A DNA stretch of 64,000 nucleotides from Bartonella alsatica. Lineage in GTDB: Bacteria; Pseudomonadota; Alphaproteobacteria; Rhizobiales; Rhizobiaceae. The notes under the pieces are model-generated. The model saw only the letters and a list, made by a program, of their open reading frames with translations. It had not been told where the DNA came from and made no database searches. Position 1 is the stretch's first letter; every line of letters begins with the position of its first letter. The translations under genes and the position numbers were made by a program. The stretch is from NCBI RefSeq assembly GCF_013388295.1, contig NZ_CP058235.1, positions 1,466,001-1,530,000 on the forward strand, written 5' to 3'. Positions 1 to 10,252 of this stretch are shown in pieces.

Positions 1-241
1 AGCAGAAGAAACATTATCTCCTGCTGATTTGAAAGAAGATCTTATTCATTCGTTGCAGAAGCATGTGGAGGTAGATGAGCCAGAAATAGTAAATGAATAT
101 ATTTCTCATTTGGATGAATCTGAAAATATTTTTGGTACATCATCGGAAGAAGAGGGTTGTTCGTTTGATTATATGTCGGAAGAAGATCTTTTAGCAGGTA
201 TCGAAGGTTTAGTTGTTCCAGAGAAAAACGACGATTATTAA
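1..241 (+). CDS. rpoZ: RNA polymerase omega subunit, C-terminal part (partial at the window edge)
   Basis: Omega is the small RNA polymerase subunit that helps assembly of beta-prime. Only the last 79 or so codons are inside the window; the frame is open from base 2 and ends with TAA at 239-241. What is seen is the end of the conserved region ([10 protein letters not shown]) followed by a very acidic tail ending in VPEKNDDY, which resembles the extended omega tail of rhizobial and Bartonella proteins. It lies directly upstream of the (p)ppGpp synthetase/hydrolase gene, the usual rpoZ-rsh pairing. The identification is from the tail and the context, since the diagnostic N-terminus is outside the window. 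Confidence 0.8.
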   Translation, partial: AEETLSPADLKEDLIHSLQKHVEVDEPEIVNEYISHLDESENIFGTSSEEEGCSFDYMSEEDLLAGIEGLVVPEKNDDY

Positions 242-349
242 CTGCGGTGATTTATATTGTGGTAATGGATGTACGCTATTATGCGGTAAGGGATTTTTCC
301 GTCTTTTTGAATAAGGGTTAGGTTGTGAGAAAATAAAGGATATGCTCGT

Positions 350-2575
350 ATGATGCGTCAGTGTGAACTTGTTTGGCGTGTTCAACGTTACAAGTCTGAC
401 GTGGATGAGGCTTTGTTAAATAAAGCCTACGATTATGCAATGCGCAAGCATAGTCATCAGAAGCGTGCTTCAGGTGATCTTTATTTTTCTCATCCTTTAG
501 AAGTAGCCGCTATTTTGACAGATATGCGGTTGGATGAAGCGACAATTGCTGTTGCTCTTTTACATGATACGATTGAAGATACAAGCGCTACACGAGCAGA
601 AATTGATCAACTTTTCGGATCTGAAATCGGTAAGTTGGTTGAAGGGCTTACAAAACTTAATAAGCTTGATCTTGTATCGAAGAAAGCAGTACAAGCGGAA
701 AATCTTCGTAAGCTTCTTATCGCCATTTCTGATGATGTCCGTGTTCTTTTAGTCAAACTTGCTGATCGTCTTCATAATATGCGTACGCTTGGTGTTATGC
801 GTGATGATAAGCGTCGGCGAATTGCTGAGGAGACAATGGATATTTATGCACCACTTGCTGGCCGCATGGGTATGCAGGATATGCGTGAGGAGTTAGAAGA
901 TCTTTCTTTCTTTTATTTAAATCCAGAAGGTTATCGTACGATTACTAATCGCCTTTCTGAGTTATCAAAACGTAATCGTGATTTGCTTTCCACTATTGAA
1001 AACGAATTGACAAAACTTTTTTTCGAGCATGGCATTAAAGCGGATGTTAAAAGTCGTCAGAAAAAATCTTATTCCGTTTTTCGCAAAATGGAAAGTAAGG
1101 CACTCTCTTTTGAACAATTATCCGATATTTTTGGATTTCGCGTGATTGTTGAAACAGTGAATGATTGTTATCGTGCTCTTGGTGTTATTCACACGATGTG
1201 GCCAATGGTACCTGGTCGTTTTAAAGATTATATTTCTATACCAAAGCAGAACGATTACCGTTCTATTCACACAACGATTGTGGGACCATCGAGACAACGT
1301 GTTGAACTGCAAATTAGAACTGCTGCTATGGATGAAATTGCTGAATATGGTGTTGCGGCACATTCCATTTATAAAGATCAAGGTTCTAATTATTCTGCTT
1401 CGAGGTTATCAAACGAAACCAATGCCTATGCATGGCTACGACAAACGATTCAATCTTTATCAGATGGAGACAATCCAGAAGAATTTTTAGAACATACAAA
1501 GCTTGAACTTTTTCAAGATCAAGTTTTCTGTTTTACTCCAAAAGGCCGATTGATTGCGTTTCCAAAAGGTGCAACACCTATTGATTTTGCTTATGCAGTC
1601 CATACTGACATTGGTGATTCTTGTGTAGGAGTAAAAATCAATGGTCGCATTATGCCTTTGATAACTAAATTAAAAAATGGTGATGAAGTTGATATTATAC
1701 GTTCACAAGCTCAAGTTCCGCCAGCAGCGTGGGAATTTCTGGTTGTAACCGGGAAAGCACGTTCAGCCATTCGTAGAGCAACTCGGGCAGCAGTACGTAA
1801 GCAATATTCAGGTTTGGGATATCGTATACTCGAACGTTCGTTTGAATATATGGGAAAACAATTTTCAAAAGATATTGTGAAACAAGTTTTGCCGCGTTTG
1901 GCACGCAAAGATGTAGAAGATGTATTGGCCGCTGTTGGGCGTGGTGAACTACTTTCAGCTGATGTGATGAAAGCGGTTTATCCTGATTATCAAGATCATC
2001 GTATAGTACAAAAGTCGACTTTTAAGTCTGGGGAAGAAGGCTGGTTTAACATTGAAAATGCACAAGGTATGATTTTTAAAGTTCCAGAAAATGAAAAAGA
2101 GGCAACTATGGTGAAGCATCAATCCAAAGCATTACCTATTCGAGGAACCCGTGGAGATATTCCTGTGCAATTTTCTCCTGAAGGAGCAGTACCCGGAGAT
2201 CGAATTGTTGGCATTATGCAACCAGGAGCAGGGATTGTTATATATCCAATACAGTCTTCAGCTTTGATGGCGTATGATGATCAGCCAGAACGATGGATTG
2301 ATGTCCGTTGGGATATTGATGCTCAAATGAGTGAACGTTTTCCTGCTCGGATTAATATTTTGGCTGTCAATAACCCTGGCTCTTTAGCTGAAATTACACA
2401 AGTAATTTCTGCCAATGATGCTAATATCCAAAATTTATCTTTTGTCCATATAGCGCCAGATTTTACAGAAATTATGATTGATCTAGAAGTTTGGGATTTA
2501 AAACATTTGAATCGTATTTTTTCTCAATTAAAAGAGGCTGGTTCGGTTAGTGCAGTACGGCGGGTTCATGGATAA
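350..2575 (+). CDS. spoT: Bifunctional (p)ppGpp synthetase/hydrolase (Rsh)
   Basis: This enzyme makes and degrades the stringent-response alarmone (p)ppGpp. The 741 aa protein has all expected parts in order: an N-terminal HD hydrolase domain (HD of LLHDTIEDT near residues 72-73), a synthetase domain (about 240-350), a TGS domain (from about residue 390, ELFQDQVFCFTPKG) and a C-terminal ACT domain (last 75 residues, starting near RINILAVNNPGSLAEI). The synthetase motif reads RFKD (RXKD type), which in this family marks bifunctional enzymes rather than synthetase-only RelA. There are two ATGs in tandem (350 and 353); the more upstream ATG at 342 is out of frame. It is the single Rsh typical of Alphaproteobacteria, placed after rpoZ. 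Confidence 0.95.
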   Translation: MMRQCELVWRVQRYKSDVDEALLNKAYDYAMRKHSHQKRASGDLYFSHPLEVAAILTDMRLDEATIAVALLHDTIEDTSATRAEIDQLFGSEIGKLVEGLTKLNKLDLVSKKAVQAENLRKLLIAISDDVRVLLVKLADRLHNMRTLGVMRDDKRRRIAEETMDIYAPLAGRMGMQDMREELEDLSFFYLNPEGYRTITNRLSELSKRNRDLLSTIENELTKLFFEHGIKADVKSRQKKSYSVFRKMESKALSFEQLSDIFGFRVIVETVNDCYRALGVIHTMWPMVPGRFKDYISIPKQNDYRSIHTTIVGPSRQRVELQIRTAAMDEIAEYGVAAHSIYKDQGSNYSASRLSNETNAYAWLRQTIQSLSDGDNPEEFLEHTKLELFQDQVFCFTPKGRLIAFPKGATPIDFAYAVHTDIGDSCVGVKINGRIMPLITKLKNGDEVDIIRSQAQVPPAAWEFLVVTGKARSAIRRATRAAVRKQYSGLGYRILERSFEYMGKQFSKDIVKQVLPRLARKDVEDVLAAVGRGELLSADVMKAVYPDYQDHRIVQKSTFKSGEEGWFNIENAQGMIFKVPENEKEATMVKHQSKALPIRGTRGDIPVQFSPEGAVPGDRIVGIMQPGAGIVIYPIQSSALMAYDDQPERWIDVRWDIDAQMSERFPARINILAVNNPGSLAEITQVISANDANIQNLSFVHIAPDFTEIMIDLEVWDLKHLNRIFSQLKEAGSVSAVRRVHG

Positions 2576-2591
2576 AAAGAGAGATTTTGCG

Positions 2592-3170
2592 ATGAATACA
2601 CAAGATGTAATTGATATTTTTAAGCAAGCAGATGCTATTTTGGAAGGGCATTTTATTTTAACATCAGGCCGTCATAGTGCTATTTATATGCAAAAGGCGA
2701 AAGTATTCATGCATGCTGACTTAACGGAAAAGTTATGTTGTGGATTGGCTGAAAAAATCAAAAAATCTATCACGGGAAAAATTGATTATGTAGTTGGTCC
2801 CGCAATTGGAGGCCTTATCCCCTCGTATGAAACTTCACGTCACCTTGGTATTCCTTCTCTTTGGGTAGAACGTGTAAATGGTGTATTTCAGTTACGACGT
2901 TTTGAAATTAAGAAAGGTGCGCGGGTTGTGATTGTTGAAGATATTGTAACGACAGGGCTCTCCATACGTGAGACAGTTGAAGCTTTAGTTGCAGCAGAAG
3001 CAGATGTGGTAGCAAGTGCGTGTATCCTTGATCGTTCTGGCGGTAAGGTTGATGTCGGAGTTCCATTGATTGCACTTGCTGAATATGAGATAGCATCTTA
3101 TGCTAGTGATGCACTCCCTGCTGAACTTGCTATGCTTCCGGCGATCAAGCCAGGAAGTCGAAATATTTAA
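2592..3170 (+). CDS. pyrE: Orotate phosphoribosyltransferase
   Basis: PyrE transfers the phosphoribosyl group from PRPP to orotate in pyrimidine synthesis. The 192 aa product has the PRPP-binding motif VVIVEDIVTTGLS and the upstream loop VVGPAIGGLIPSYE. The open frame extends back to 2550, inside rsh, but the ATG at 2592 is preferred: it has a purine-rich ribosome binding site (AAAGAGAGA at about 2576-2584) at normal distance and gives the family's usual N-terminus (MNTQDVIDIFKQ). It starts 16 bases after the rsh stop, so the two are probably cotranscribed. pyrC is elsewhere in the same window. Confidence 0.93.
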   Translation: MNTQDVIDIFKQADAILEGHFILTSGRHSAIYMQKAKVFMHADLTEKLCCGLAEKIKKSITGKIDYVVGPAIGGLIPSYETSRHLGIPSLWVERVNGVFQLRRFEIKKGARVVIVEDIVTTGLSIRETVEALVAAEADVVASACILDRSGGKVDVGVPLIALAEYEIASYASDALPAELAMLPAIKPGSRNI

Positions 3171-3264
3171 TTGTTTTTCTGTTTTTTTTTGTGCAAAAGC
3201 TTGGGGAAATTAATTTGAATCACACGGATTATTTCATTATCACAAGATGTATGTTGAGAGTCAT

Positions 3265-3867
3265 ATGCTTTTTCGTCGTCGAGAACCAGTAGATTTTATA
3301 AAGCGTATTCGACTTTGGTTATGGCCACGTCGTTCATTGTCTCGTTCATTTTGCTATATACGTAAACGTATTTTGCGTATATCAGCAACACCGCATAAGG
3401 TTGCATTAGGTTTTTCTATCGGTATTTTTTTAGCTTGTTCACCTCTCTTTGGGATGCATATAATTTTAGCAATATTTTTTTCTTGGATTTTGCGTGGGAA
3501 CTTTGCTGCAGCGATTATTGGAACGGTTTTTTCTAATCCACTTACATTTTTGCTGATTATTATGGCCGATTATAAGATAGGCTATTTCTGTTTATCGCTT
3601 TTTAGTAATGTAAATGAAATTTCTCTTTCTCAAATTCAAATTTTGTTTAGTGGCTTGACGTTGTCAAATGTATCACAGCTTTTTAAAGGTGCATGGGACT
3701 CCATTATGAAACCAATGATTTTAGGTGGTACTCTTTTGGGTTTTATTTTTGGTGGCTTATCTTATATAGGTGTCTACAGGGCTATTGTCCGTTTTCAACA
3801 AAAGCGGTATCAAAAGATTATTAAAAAAAAGCGTTTGGGGCAAAGAAATTCAGGTGATGTCTTATGA
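3265..3867 (+). CDS. DUF2062 membrane protein
   Basis: A protein of about 200 aa with a basic N-terminus ([22 protein letters not shown]) and two to three hydrophobic segments, including the conserved stretch around [16 protein letters not shown] and [10 protein letters not shown] that is typical of DUF2062. Function is unknown. The frame also allows ATG 3247; I prefer ATG 3265, preceded by GAGAG at 3256-3260. It overlaps the next gene, acpS, by four bases (ATGA), and sits between pyrE and acpS as in other rhizobial genomes, which suggests one transcription unit. It ends in a lysine-rich cytoplasmic tail. Confidence 0.8.
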   Translation: MLFRRREPVDFIKRIRLWLWPRRSLSRSFCYIRKRILRISATPHKVALGFSIGIFLACSPLFGMHIILAIFFSWILRGNFAAAIIGTVFSNPLTFLLIIMADYKIGYFCLSLFSNVNEISLSQIQILFSGLTLSNVSQLFKGAWDSIMKPMILGGTLLGFIFGGLSYIGVYRAIVRFQQKRYQKIIKKKRLGQRNSGDVL

Positions 3868-4265
3868 TTATTGGTCTTGGGAATGATCTGATTGATATAA
3901 GACGCATTGAGAAAATGTTGATTCGTTATGGTGACCGTTTTGTTCAGCGTATTTTTACCGACATCGAGCAGATCAAATCTACAAATCTTCAAAAAAGATC
4001 TTCTTCTTACGCTAAAAGATTTGCTGCCAAAGAAGCATGTGCTAAGGCTTTGGGAACAGGAATCGCTTGTGGTGTAGGTTGGAAAGACATGGGAGTAGTC
4101 AATTTACCATCCGGAAAACCAATCATAAAACTAACAAATTGTGCGCAAATGCACTTACAAAAGTTATTGCCTCCTTATTATGAAGCCATCATACATTTGA
4201 GCATAACGGATGATTTTCCTTGGGCGCAGGCATTTGTTATTATTGAAGCGCTTCCGCGTGGATAG
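3864..4265 (+). CDS. acpS: Holo-[acyl-carrier-protein] synthase
   Basis: AcpS transfers 4'-phosphopantetheine from CoA to the serine of acyl carrier protein. The 133 aa product has the family's N-terminal motif [15 protein letters not shown] with the metal-binding Asp, and the second motif [18 protein letters not shown] with the catalytic-site Glu-Ala-Cys region. The start codon overlaps the stop of the DUF2062 gene. Its substrate AcpP is encoded at 31.3 kb in this window, and pantothenate synthesis genes (panC, panB) lie 3 kb downstream. Confidence 0.95.
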   Translation: MIIGLGNDLIDIRRIEKMLIRYGDRFVQRIFTDIEQIKSTNLQKRSSSYAKRFAAKEACAKALGTGIACGVGWKDMGVVNLPSGKPIIKLTNCAQMHLQKLLPPYYEAIIHLSITDDFPWAQAFVIIEALPRG

Positions 4266-4346
4266 ATATTATGGAAGATTGTGCTTTTGTTATTTGAACA
4301 TTATGATAAAAAGTGAATTATATCTGTGATGGGAAGGTGCTCTATA

Positions 4347-5159
4347 ATGATCCAGAAAGAAAAAATGCATAAAAAGGAAGAAAAAGGCGGAATTTTTGAA
4401 TTTATTTTAGTTTTGATACAAGCTTTGTTTTTAGCAGCGCTTATTCGTACACTTTTTTTTCAGCCTTTCAGTATTCCTTCCGGTTCTATGCGTCCTACTT
4501 TGCTTGTGGGAGATTATCTGTTTGTTTCTAAATATGCATATGGATATTCTCGTTTTTCCATTCCCTTTTCTCCTCCTATTTTTTCGGGACGTATTTGGGC
4601 ATCTCAGCCTCAACGTGGGGATGTTGTAGTGTTTCGTTTACCGAGTGATCCGAATATTGATTATATAAAACGCGTTGTTGGACTACCAGGTGATCGTATA
4701 CAAGTTCGTCAAGGTGTTCTTTATATTAATGATGAGGCTGTTTCACGCCACTTTATGGGGAAGATTGATAATTCTGATATAACAGAGATTAATTACCCTG
4801 TTAACGTTTATCGTGAGACTATGCCGAATGGTGTTAGCTACGATACACTTGATTTAGCGTTTATTCCGCAGGTTGATGACACAAAAGTCTTTGAAGTTCC
4901 ATCAGGTCATTATTTTATGATGGGGGATAACCGCGATAATTCAGACGATAGTCGTTTGGATGTCGGCTATGTGCCAGAGGAGAATCTTATTGGTCGAGCA
5001 AGTGTAATCTTTTTCTCTATTAGTAATGGTTCAAGTGCTTGGCAGATTTGGCGCTGGCCATTTGATATCCGTTGGAACCGTTTGTTTTCTTTTATCAATA
5101 CTGTTCATGATTTGCCGCTTATCAAGCAAGGAATCAATAATGAAGCGTCCAATGATTGA
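4347..5159 (+). CDS. lepB: Signal peptidase I
   Basis: LepB is the inner-membrane protease that removes signal peptides from Sec and Tat substrates. The protein (270 aa from ATG 4347) has an N-terminal membrane segment (about residues 16-36), the catalytic Ser47 in SGSMRPT, the general base Lys108 in DYIKRVVGLPGD, and the C-terminal signature GDNRDNSDDSR. The frame allows GTG 4326 or ATG 4329, but a strong ribosome binding site (GGGAAGG at 4331-4337) points to 4347. The 3' end overlaps the rnc start by 20 bases, in the common lepB-rnc-era-recO order. Confidence 0.94.
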   Translation: MIQKEKMHKKEEKGGIFEFILVLIQALFLAALIRTLFFQPFSIPSGSMRPTLLVGDYLFVSKYAYGYSRFSIPFSPPIFSGRIWASQPQRGDVVVFRLPSDPNIDYIKRVVGLPGDRIQVRQGVLYINDEAVSRHFMGKIDNSDITEINYPVNVYRETMPNGVSYDTLDLAFIPQVDDTKVFEVPSGHYFMMGDNRDNSDDSRLDVGYVPEENLIGRASVIFFSISNGSSAWQIWRWPFDIRWNRLFSFINTVHDLPLIKQGINNEASND

Positions 5160-5847
5160 TCAGCTTGAGAAGCTGACGGGGCATCGCTTTAAAGATGAAG
5201 AGAGATTAAAAAGAGCATTAACACATTCTAGTGTTCAAGATTCGGAACAGGGGAATTATGAGCGACTGGAATTTTTAGGTGATCGGGTTCTGGGACTTTT
5301 GATTGCAGAAATGCTGTATCAATTTTTTCCGCAGGCAAGTGAAGGTGAATTGTCGGTACGTCTAAACGGTTTGGTGAATGCCCGGACATGTGCTGATATT
5401 GCACGAGAAATGGGTTTGTCTGATATGATCTATGTAGGTTTTGAGATGAAAAGCTTCGAAGGGCGTCGACTCATTAATATGCATGCTGATGTGGTAGAAG
5501 CTTTGATTGCTGTGATGTATCTAGATGGGGGGTTGGAGAGCGTTCGACCTTTTATTCAAAGATATTGGCAAAATCGGGCAAAACAAATGGATGCTGGTCG
5601 ACGTGATGCCAAGACAGAGTTACAGGAATGGGCTCATATGCAAGGCAATGCGCAACCATATTATCGAGTTATAAATCGTTCCGGTCCAGATCATGATCCT
5701 GTTTTTATGGTAGAAGTAAGCATTGCTGGTTTTGCTCCAGAAATTGGGCAAGGAAGTTCTAAAAGATACGCCGAAAGAATAGCAGCTGAGAAAATTTTAC
5801 GACGAGAGGGTATATGGGAAACAATGGAAAAAAGTGATTATGAATGA
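5140..5847 (+). CDS. rnc: Ribonuclease III
   Basis: RNase III cleaves double-stranded RNA in rRNA processing and mRNA turnover. The 235 aa protein has the nuclease signature ERLEFLGDRVLGL (residues 42-54, with the metal-binding Glu and Asp), the second acidic site in ADVVEALIAVMYLDGG, and a C-terminal double-stranded RNA-binding domain (from about residue 160) ending near GSSKRYAERIAAEKIL. ATG 5140 was chosen over the longer frame from 5026, which lies inside lepB; AAGGA at 5128-5132 is a good ribosome binding site. It overlaps both neighbours, lepB and era, so translation is probably coupled. Confidence 0.95.
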   Translation: MKRPMIDQLEKLTGHRFKDEERLKRALTHSSVQDSEQGNYERLEFLGDRVLGLLIAEMLYQFFPQASEGELSVRLNGLVNARTCADIAREMGLSDMIYVGFEMKSFEGRRLINMHADVVEALIAVMYLDGGLESVRPFIQRYWQNRAKQMDAGRRDAKTELQEWAHMQGNAQPYYRVINRSGPDHDPVFMVEVSIAGFAPEIGQGSSKRYAERIAAEKILRREGIWETMEKSDYE

Positions 5848-6745
5848 CGTTATTAAAACGCGTTCTGGTTTTGTTGTACTTATTGGGATGCCTAATGCTG
5901 GAAAATCAACATTAGTTAATCAGTTAGTTGGAACAAAGGTCTCAATTGTAACGCATAAGGTACAAACGACACGAACTTTGATCCGTGGTATTGTCATTCA
6001 TGATAATACGCAAATTGTATTAGTAGACACTCCAGGTGTTTTTCGTCCTCACAAGCGATTAGAACGTGCGATGGTATCTATTGCTTGGAAAAGCGTTAAG
6101 AATGCTGATGTTCTTTTAGTTTTGATTGATGTTCAAAGTGGTCTTTCGGATGATGTTTACACAATGTTAGATATTGTCAAAAATGTTAAACAGGATAAGA
6201 TTCTCGTCCTTAATAAGATTGATACAGTTGCTAAAGAATCTCTTTTGGCATTAACCGCAAAAATTAATGAGCGTGTAAAATTTTTACATACATTTATGAT
6301 TTCTGCTCTAAAAGGTTCTGGTTGTAAAGATTTGCTTTACGCGTTGAGTACAATGATGCAGAAGGGGCCATGGTATTATCCAGAAGATCAAATTTCAGAT
6401 ATGCCCATGCGCCATCTCGCTGCTGAAATTACGCGCGAAAAACTTTTTCTTCGCCTTCACGATGAACTCCCTTATTCTTCGACAGTTGAAACAGAGAACT
6501 GGGAAGAACGCCGAGATGGTTCAGTTAAAATTAATCAGGTTATCTATGTAGAGCGTGATAGCCAGAAAAAAATTGTTTTAGGAGCAAAAGGCGATACAAT
6601 TAAGGAGATTGGTCAGGCAGCACGTAAAGAATTAATGGAAATCATGGATCAGAAAGTTCATCTTTTTCTTTTTGTAAAAGTGCGTGATAATTGGGACAGC
6701 GATCCGGAACGTTATCGTGAAATGGGATTGGATTTTCTAAAATAA
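5840..6745 (+). CDS. era: GTPase Era
   Basis: Era is a GTPase that binds the 3' end of 16S rRNA and helps 30S maturation. The 301 aa product has G1 GMPNAGKS (about 16-23), the G2 region TTRTLIRG, G3 DTPG, G4 NKID, and a C-terminal KH RNA-binding domain containing GAKGDTIKEIGQAARKEL. I use ATG 5840; the frame also opens with GTG at 5834. Either start overlaps the end of rnc, and the recO start follows one base after the stop. Confidence 0.95.
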   Translation: MNDVIKTRSGFVVLIGMPNAGKSTLVNQLVGTKVSIVTHKVQTTRTLIRGIVIHDNTQIVLVDTPGVFRPHKRLERAMVSIAWKSVKNADVLLVLIDVQSGLSDDVYTMLDIVKNVKQDKILVLNKIDTVAKESLLALTAKINERVKFLHTFMISALKGSGCKDLLYALSTMMQKGPWYYPEDQISDMPMRHLAAEITREKLFLRLHDELPYSSTVETENWEERRDGSVKINQVIYVERDSQKKIVLGAKGDTIKEIGQAARKELMEIMDQKVHLFLFVKVRDNWDSDPERYREMGLDFLK

Positions 6746-6746
6746 A

Positions 6747-7466
6747 ATGAAATGGAAAGAACAAGCCATTATCCTTGGTACACGCCAATATGGTGAAACA
6801 AGTGTTATTCTCGAAATTATGACGCGTCAGCATGGCCGTTATATGGGGATAGTAAAAGGGGGACGTTCACGTCGTATGGCAGCTCTGCTGCAACCTGGAA
6901 ATTTTGTTGAGGCTGAATGGTGGGCACGTTTAGATGAACATTTAGGACTTCTTCGACTGGAGGCACTTGATTTTCATGCGGCACGATTAATACTTTTACC
7001 AGAGGCGCTTTATGCTTTGCAGTTGATAGCGTTCCATTTGCGTCTTCTTCCTGAGCGTGATCCACATCCCTCTTTATATGATATTTTACATCTTTTTATG
7101 CAGAGTTTTGATGAGCGATTTGTAAACGCTGAATTACTTGTACGCTTTGAAATGCGGTTTCTTGAAGAACTCGGTTTTGGCCTTGATTTATCTCGTTGTG
7201 CTGTAACAGGAAGCCTGGAAAAACTTTGTTATGTATCACCAAAATCAGGGCGTGCTGTTTGTGAGGAAGTGGGGCGTCCTTGGAAAGAAAAGCTTTTAAT
7301 TCTACCACAGTTTCTTGTGCAAAGAACGACTCGGCCTGTAGATTTTAGTGACGTAATTAATGGTTTTGCTTTAACAGGATTTTTTTTAATGCGTCATGTC
7401 TGGGAACCACGGGGTATAAAACAGCCATCAATTCGCACTAATTTGATAGAATTGTTTGAGCGGTGA
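6747..7466 (+). CDS. recO: DNA repair protein RecO
   Basis: RecO works with RecF and RecR to load RecA on SSB-coated single-stranded DNA. The 239 aa protein has the N-terminal OB-fold region (KEQAIILGTRQYGETSVILEIMT) and the helical middle and C-terminal part containing FEMRFLEELGFGLDLSRC. The cysteines that form a zinc site in some RecO proteins are not clearly present as a CxxC set. It is the last gene of the acpS-lepB-rnc-era-recO run; about 50 bases separate it from panC. Confidence 0.92.
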   Translation: MKWKEQAIILGTRQYGETSVILEIMTRQHGRYMGIVKGGRSRRMAALLQPGNFVEAEWWARLDEHLGLLRLEALDFHAARLILLPEALYALQLIAFHLRLLPERDPHPSLYDILHLFMQSFDERFVNAELLVRFEMRFLEELGFGLDLSRCAVTGSLEKLCYVSPKSGRAVCEEVGRPWKEKLLILPQFLVQRTTRPVDFSDVINGFALTGFFLMRHVWEPRGIKQPSIRTNLIELFER

Positions 7467-7517
7467 TTTTAGATGCAAGCATAAATTTGTTAATTTAATT
7501 ATGAAAAGTATATAAAA

Positions 7518-8387
7518 ATGCGAATCTTGAAAACGATTTCTGAAGTACGCCAATATATCGCCGAAGAACGACGTTTAGGATTTTCAATTGGTTTAGTTCC
7601 CACTATGGGAGCGTTACATGAAGGTCATCTCGCCTTAGTAGAGCAAGCAAGGATAATGTGTGACCGAATACTGGTTTCTGTTTTTATCAATCCGAAGCAA
7701 TTTAGTTTTCATGAAGATTTTGATAAATATCCAAGAGATTTAAAGGGCGATTGTGCTTTGTTGAAAAAAGCAGGTGTTGAATATGTTTTTGCACCGTCTG
7801 TAGAAGAAATGTGGCCACCAGGAAATGAGACAATTGTGAAGGTGGAAAAATTGTCACGTATATTAATCGGAAGATTACGTCCAGGGCATTTTTGTGGTGT
7901 GACCAGCGTTGTTGCTAAACTTTTTAATATTGTGCAGCCAGATAAGGCTTTTTTTGGAGAAAAAGATTTTCAACAAATCTTTATTATTCGTCGTATGGTT
8001 GAGGATTTAGCTTTTCCTATTGAAATTATTGGTGTGCCTATTTTACGCGATTCAGATGGTGTAGCTAGCTCTTCACGTAATCGGCTTTTAACATTGGAAG
8101 AACGCAAGGCGGCAAAAATTATTCCCGAAAGCGGTCAAGCTGCTGAAAGGCTTTATCGCCAAGGGGAACGTTCTGTTAATAAATTATGTAAAATTGTTCG
8201 TGATATTTTACAGCGTGAATCACGTGCAATTATTGAAGCAGTGGATTTAAGGGATTTGGAAACATTATGTGTTGTTCGGGGGAAATTGAATAAACCTGCA
8301 ATTTTGCTTCTAACTGTCCGTTTTGGAGCAGTGAGGCTTATTGATCAATATATATTGCAAGAGAAGGTTGAAAATGAGTACACATAA
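7518..8387 (+). CDS. panC: Pantothenate synthetase (pantoate-beta-alanine ligase)
   Basis: PanC condenses pantoate and beta-alanine with ATP to form pantothenate, the precursor of CoA. The 289 aa protein has the nucleotide-binding HIGH-like segment [18 protein letters not shown] near the N-terminus, the FINPKQF segment, the pantoate-binding region [20 protein letters not shown] and FGEKDFQQ, and the SSRN motif. It overlaps panB by 14 bases, so the two enzymes are made from one message; here panC precedes panB. Confidence 0.95.
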   Translation: MRILKTISEVRQYIAEERRLGFSIGLVPTMGALHEGHLALVEQARIMCDRILVSVFINPKQFSFHEDFDKYPRDLKGDCALLKKAGVEYVFAPSVEEMWPPGNETIVKVEKLSRILIGRLRPGHFCGVTSVVAKLFNIVQPDKAFFGEKDFQQIFIIRRMVEDLAFPIEIIGVPILRDSDGVASSSRNRLLTLEERKAAKIIPESGQAAERLYRQGERSVNKLCKIVRDILQRESRAIIEAVDLRDLETLCVVRGKLNKPAILLLTVRFGAVRLIDQYILQEKVENEYT

Positions 8388-9192
8388 TCAAACCGTAAAG
8401 CGTATAACTTCTGCTGAAATACGATCAAGAAAAGGGCAACAGCCAATTGTTTCTTTAACGGCTTATCAGGTTTATACTGCACGGATTGCTGATCCCTATT
8501 GCGATGTACTTTTGGTTGGTGATAGTGTTGGGATGGTGGTATATGGGTTTGAGACAACTCTTCCTGTGAGTTTAGATATGATGATTTTGCATGGCCAGGC
8601 GGTTATGCGTGGATCTCAAAAGGCCCTTGTAGTTGTTGATATGCCTTTTGGTTCTTATGAAGAAAGTCCAGAACAGGCTTTTTCCAATGCGTCACGTATT
8701 CTTGCGCAAACAGGGTGTGGTGCGATTAAGCTTGAGGGTGGTATTTATATAGCGGAAACGATTGATTTTTTGTGTAAACGCGGTATTCCGGTTATGGGCC
8801 ATATTGGTCTCACACCTCAAGCAGTGAATCGTTTTGGTGGCTTTAAAACGCAAGGACGCGATAAAAGTGATTGGCAACAGATTGAAGCGGATGCAGCAGC
8901 TATTGAAGAAGCGGGGGCCTTTGCTGTTGTTTTGGAAGGGATCGTAGAGCCATTAGCAGTGAAGCTCACGCAGATGCTTTCTATACCTACTATTGGTATT
9001 GGGGCATCTAGTCAGTGTGATGGGCAGATATTGGTGATGGAAGATATGTTAGGTTATGGAACTTGTATCCCTAAATTTGTACGCCGATATGGTATTCTTG
9101 AACAGGAAATGAAGACAGCGATCAAAAACTATGCAGCTGATGTTAAATCACGTGCTTTTCCATCTGAAGCAGAAGTTTATAAACTTAAATAA
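8374..9192 (+). CDS. panB: 3-methyl-2-oxobutanoate hydroxymethyltransferase
   Basis: PanB makes ketopantoate from alpha-ketoisovalerate and methylene-tetrahydrofolate, two steps before PanC. The 272 aa protein has the conserved [15 protein letters not shown], the metal-site region [18 protein letters not shown], and [11 protein letters not shown] 8374 was chosen because GAGAAGG (8361-8367) is a well placed ribosome binding site; the open frame from 8341 is inside panC. panE or its equivalent is not in the window. Confidence 0.95.
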   Translation: MSTHNQTVKRITSAEIRSRKGQQPIVSLTAYQVYTARIADPYCDVLLVGDSVGMVVYGFETTLPVSLDMMILHGQAVMRGSQKALVVVDMPFGSYEESPEQAFSNASRILAQTGCGAIKLEGGIYIAETIDFLCKRGIPVMGHIGLTPQAVNRFGGFKTQGRDKSDWQQIEADAAAIEEAGAFAVVLEGIVEPLAVKLTQMLSIPTIGIGASSQCDGQILVMEDMLGYGTCIPKFVRRYGILEQEMKTAIKNYAADVKSRAFPSEAEVYKLK

Positions 9193-9640
9193 AGGTCAGG
9201 AAAAATCAAAAGCTCTATACATCTATAATAAATGCTTGTTACTGGAGATTAATATAAATTTTTTATGAAAAAATTTTGTTTTTATCGGATTCTATCTTAT
9301 AAATCTAAAAAACAGAATAATATTTGGCTCAAACATTTGCTCAATAATGCCACGAAAACATTGTAATCTCATTGATCATATAACTAATCGATCAGATTGA
9401 ATGTGCTAAAAATACGTATAAAGAAATATTCGTTGTCGGAGAGTAATGTATAAGGATAACACTTTTTATGTTTTTTGAATATTATTGCTTGTAGGGGTAA
9501 AATGATATTCTTCTAAAGTTATAGATAATTGCATGATGTGTCTTTTTATCCTTATAAAGGAAGAACAATTCTAAAGTGAAAACGTTGTATGTTTTTTAGA
9601 TATGACAAAGAGTAAATGACCAAAAAAATTGTTAATAGAG
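9193..9640. other. Intergenic gap between panB (+) and a minus-strand gene
   Basis: About 450 AT-rich bases between convergent genes. I see no open frame with a convincing ribosome binding site, no tRNA-like sequence and no clear intrinsic terminator. Confidence 0.6.
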
Positions 9641-10252
9641 TTACTGAATATCGATCTCCTTAAAACGAATTAAAAAGGCTTTTTCAATTTGTTGTGTAGA
9701 GTATGGTTGCAAATTAAGATCATCGCGTAAAATATTATTCGGAGAACCAAAATAGCGAAGAGCTTCTTCTGTATTAAATCCAGCAAGTGTAATAGCTTCG
9801 TAAAATGCTGCAATCCGATCAGCTTGTTTAATTTTTTTTAAGAGCTTTTGAGAAGGATCAACCGGAAGCGCAAAGCGCATATGGATAGCATCTTGTATGC
9901 GTTTTTCAATGATTTCATATTGTCTTCCTATGACAGCTTTAAAGGGTGAAATGATATCACCAATAACATATTCTGGTGCATCATGAAGAAGAGCACATAG
10001 GCATTCACAACTACGTGATTGAGGATAAAGCTTCTGAAATATTTGTTCTACCAATAGTGAGTGTTGTGCAACAGAATAGGCGTAGTTTCCGTGTGTTTGA
10101 CCGTTCCAACGAGCAACACGGGCAAGTCCATGGGCGATATCTTCTATTTCGACGTCAAAAGGAGAAGGATTTAGGAGATCAAGCCGCCGGCCAGAAAGCA
10201 TTCTTTGCCAAGCGCGTGTTTCTCCATTTTGTGATAATTCAGCTTTAGCCAT
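9641..10252 (-). CDS. HD-domain phosphohydrolase, YfbR-like
   Basis: A 203 aa HD-superfamily protein. The metal-binding pattern is visible as SVAQHS (first His), LLHDAPEY (His-Asp) and a later ADRI Asp, which matches the YfbR/COG1896 type of 5'-nucleotidase or related nucleotide hydrolases. The substrate cannot be told from the sequence. Its start codon overlaps the stop of ygfZ by one base (TAATG), so it is the second gene of a two-gene minus-strand unit. Confidence 0.75.
   Translation of the reverse strand: MAKAELSQNGETRAWQRMLSGRRLDLLNPSPFDVEIEDIAHGLARVARWNGQTHGNYAYSVAQHSLLVEQIFQKLYPQSRSCECLCALLHDAPEYVIGDIISPFKAVIGRQYEIIEKRIQDAIHMRFALPVDPSQKLLKKIKQADRIAAFYEAITLAGFNTEEALRYFGSPNNILRDDLNLQPYSTQQIEKAFLIRFKEIDIQ

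Noticed and set aside
5026-5139. Extended start for rnc inside lepB
   Set aside because: The ATG at 5140 has a good ribosome binding site and gives the normal RNase III N-terminus.
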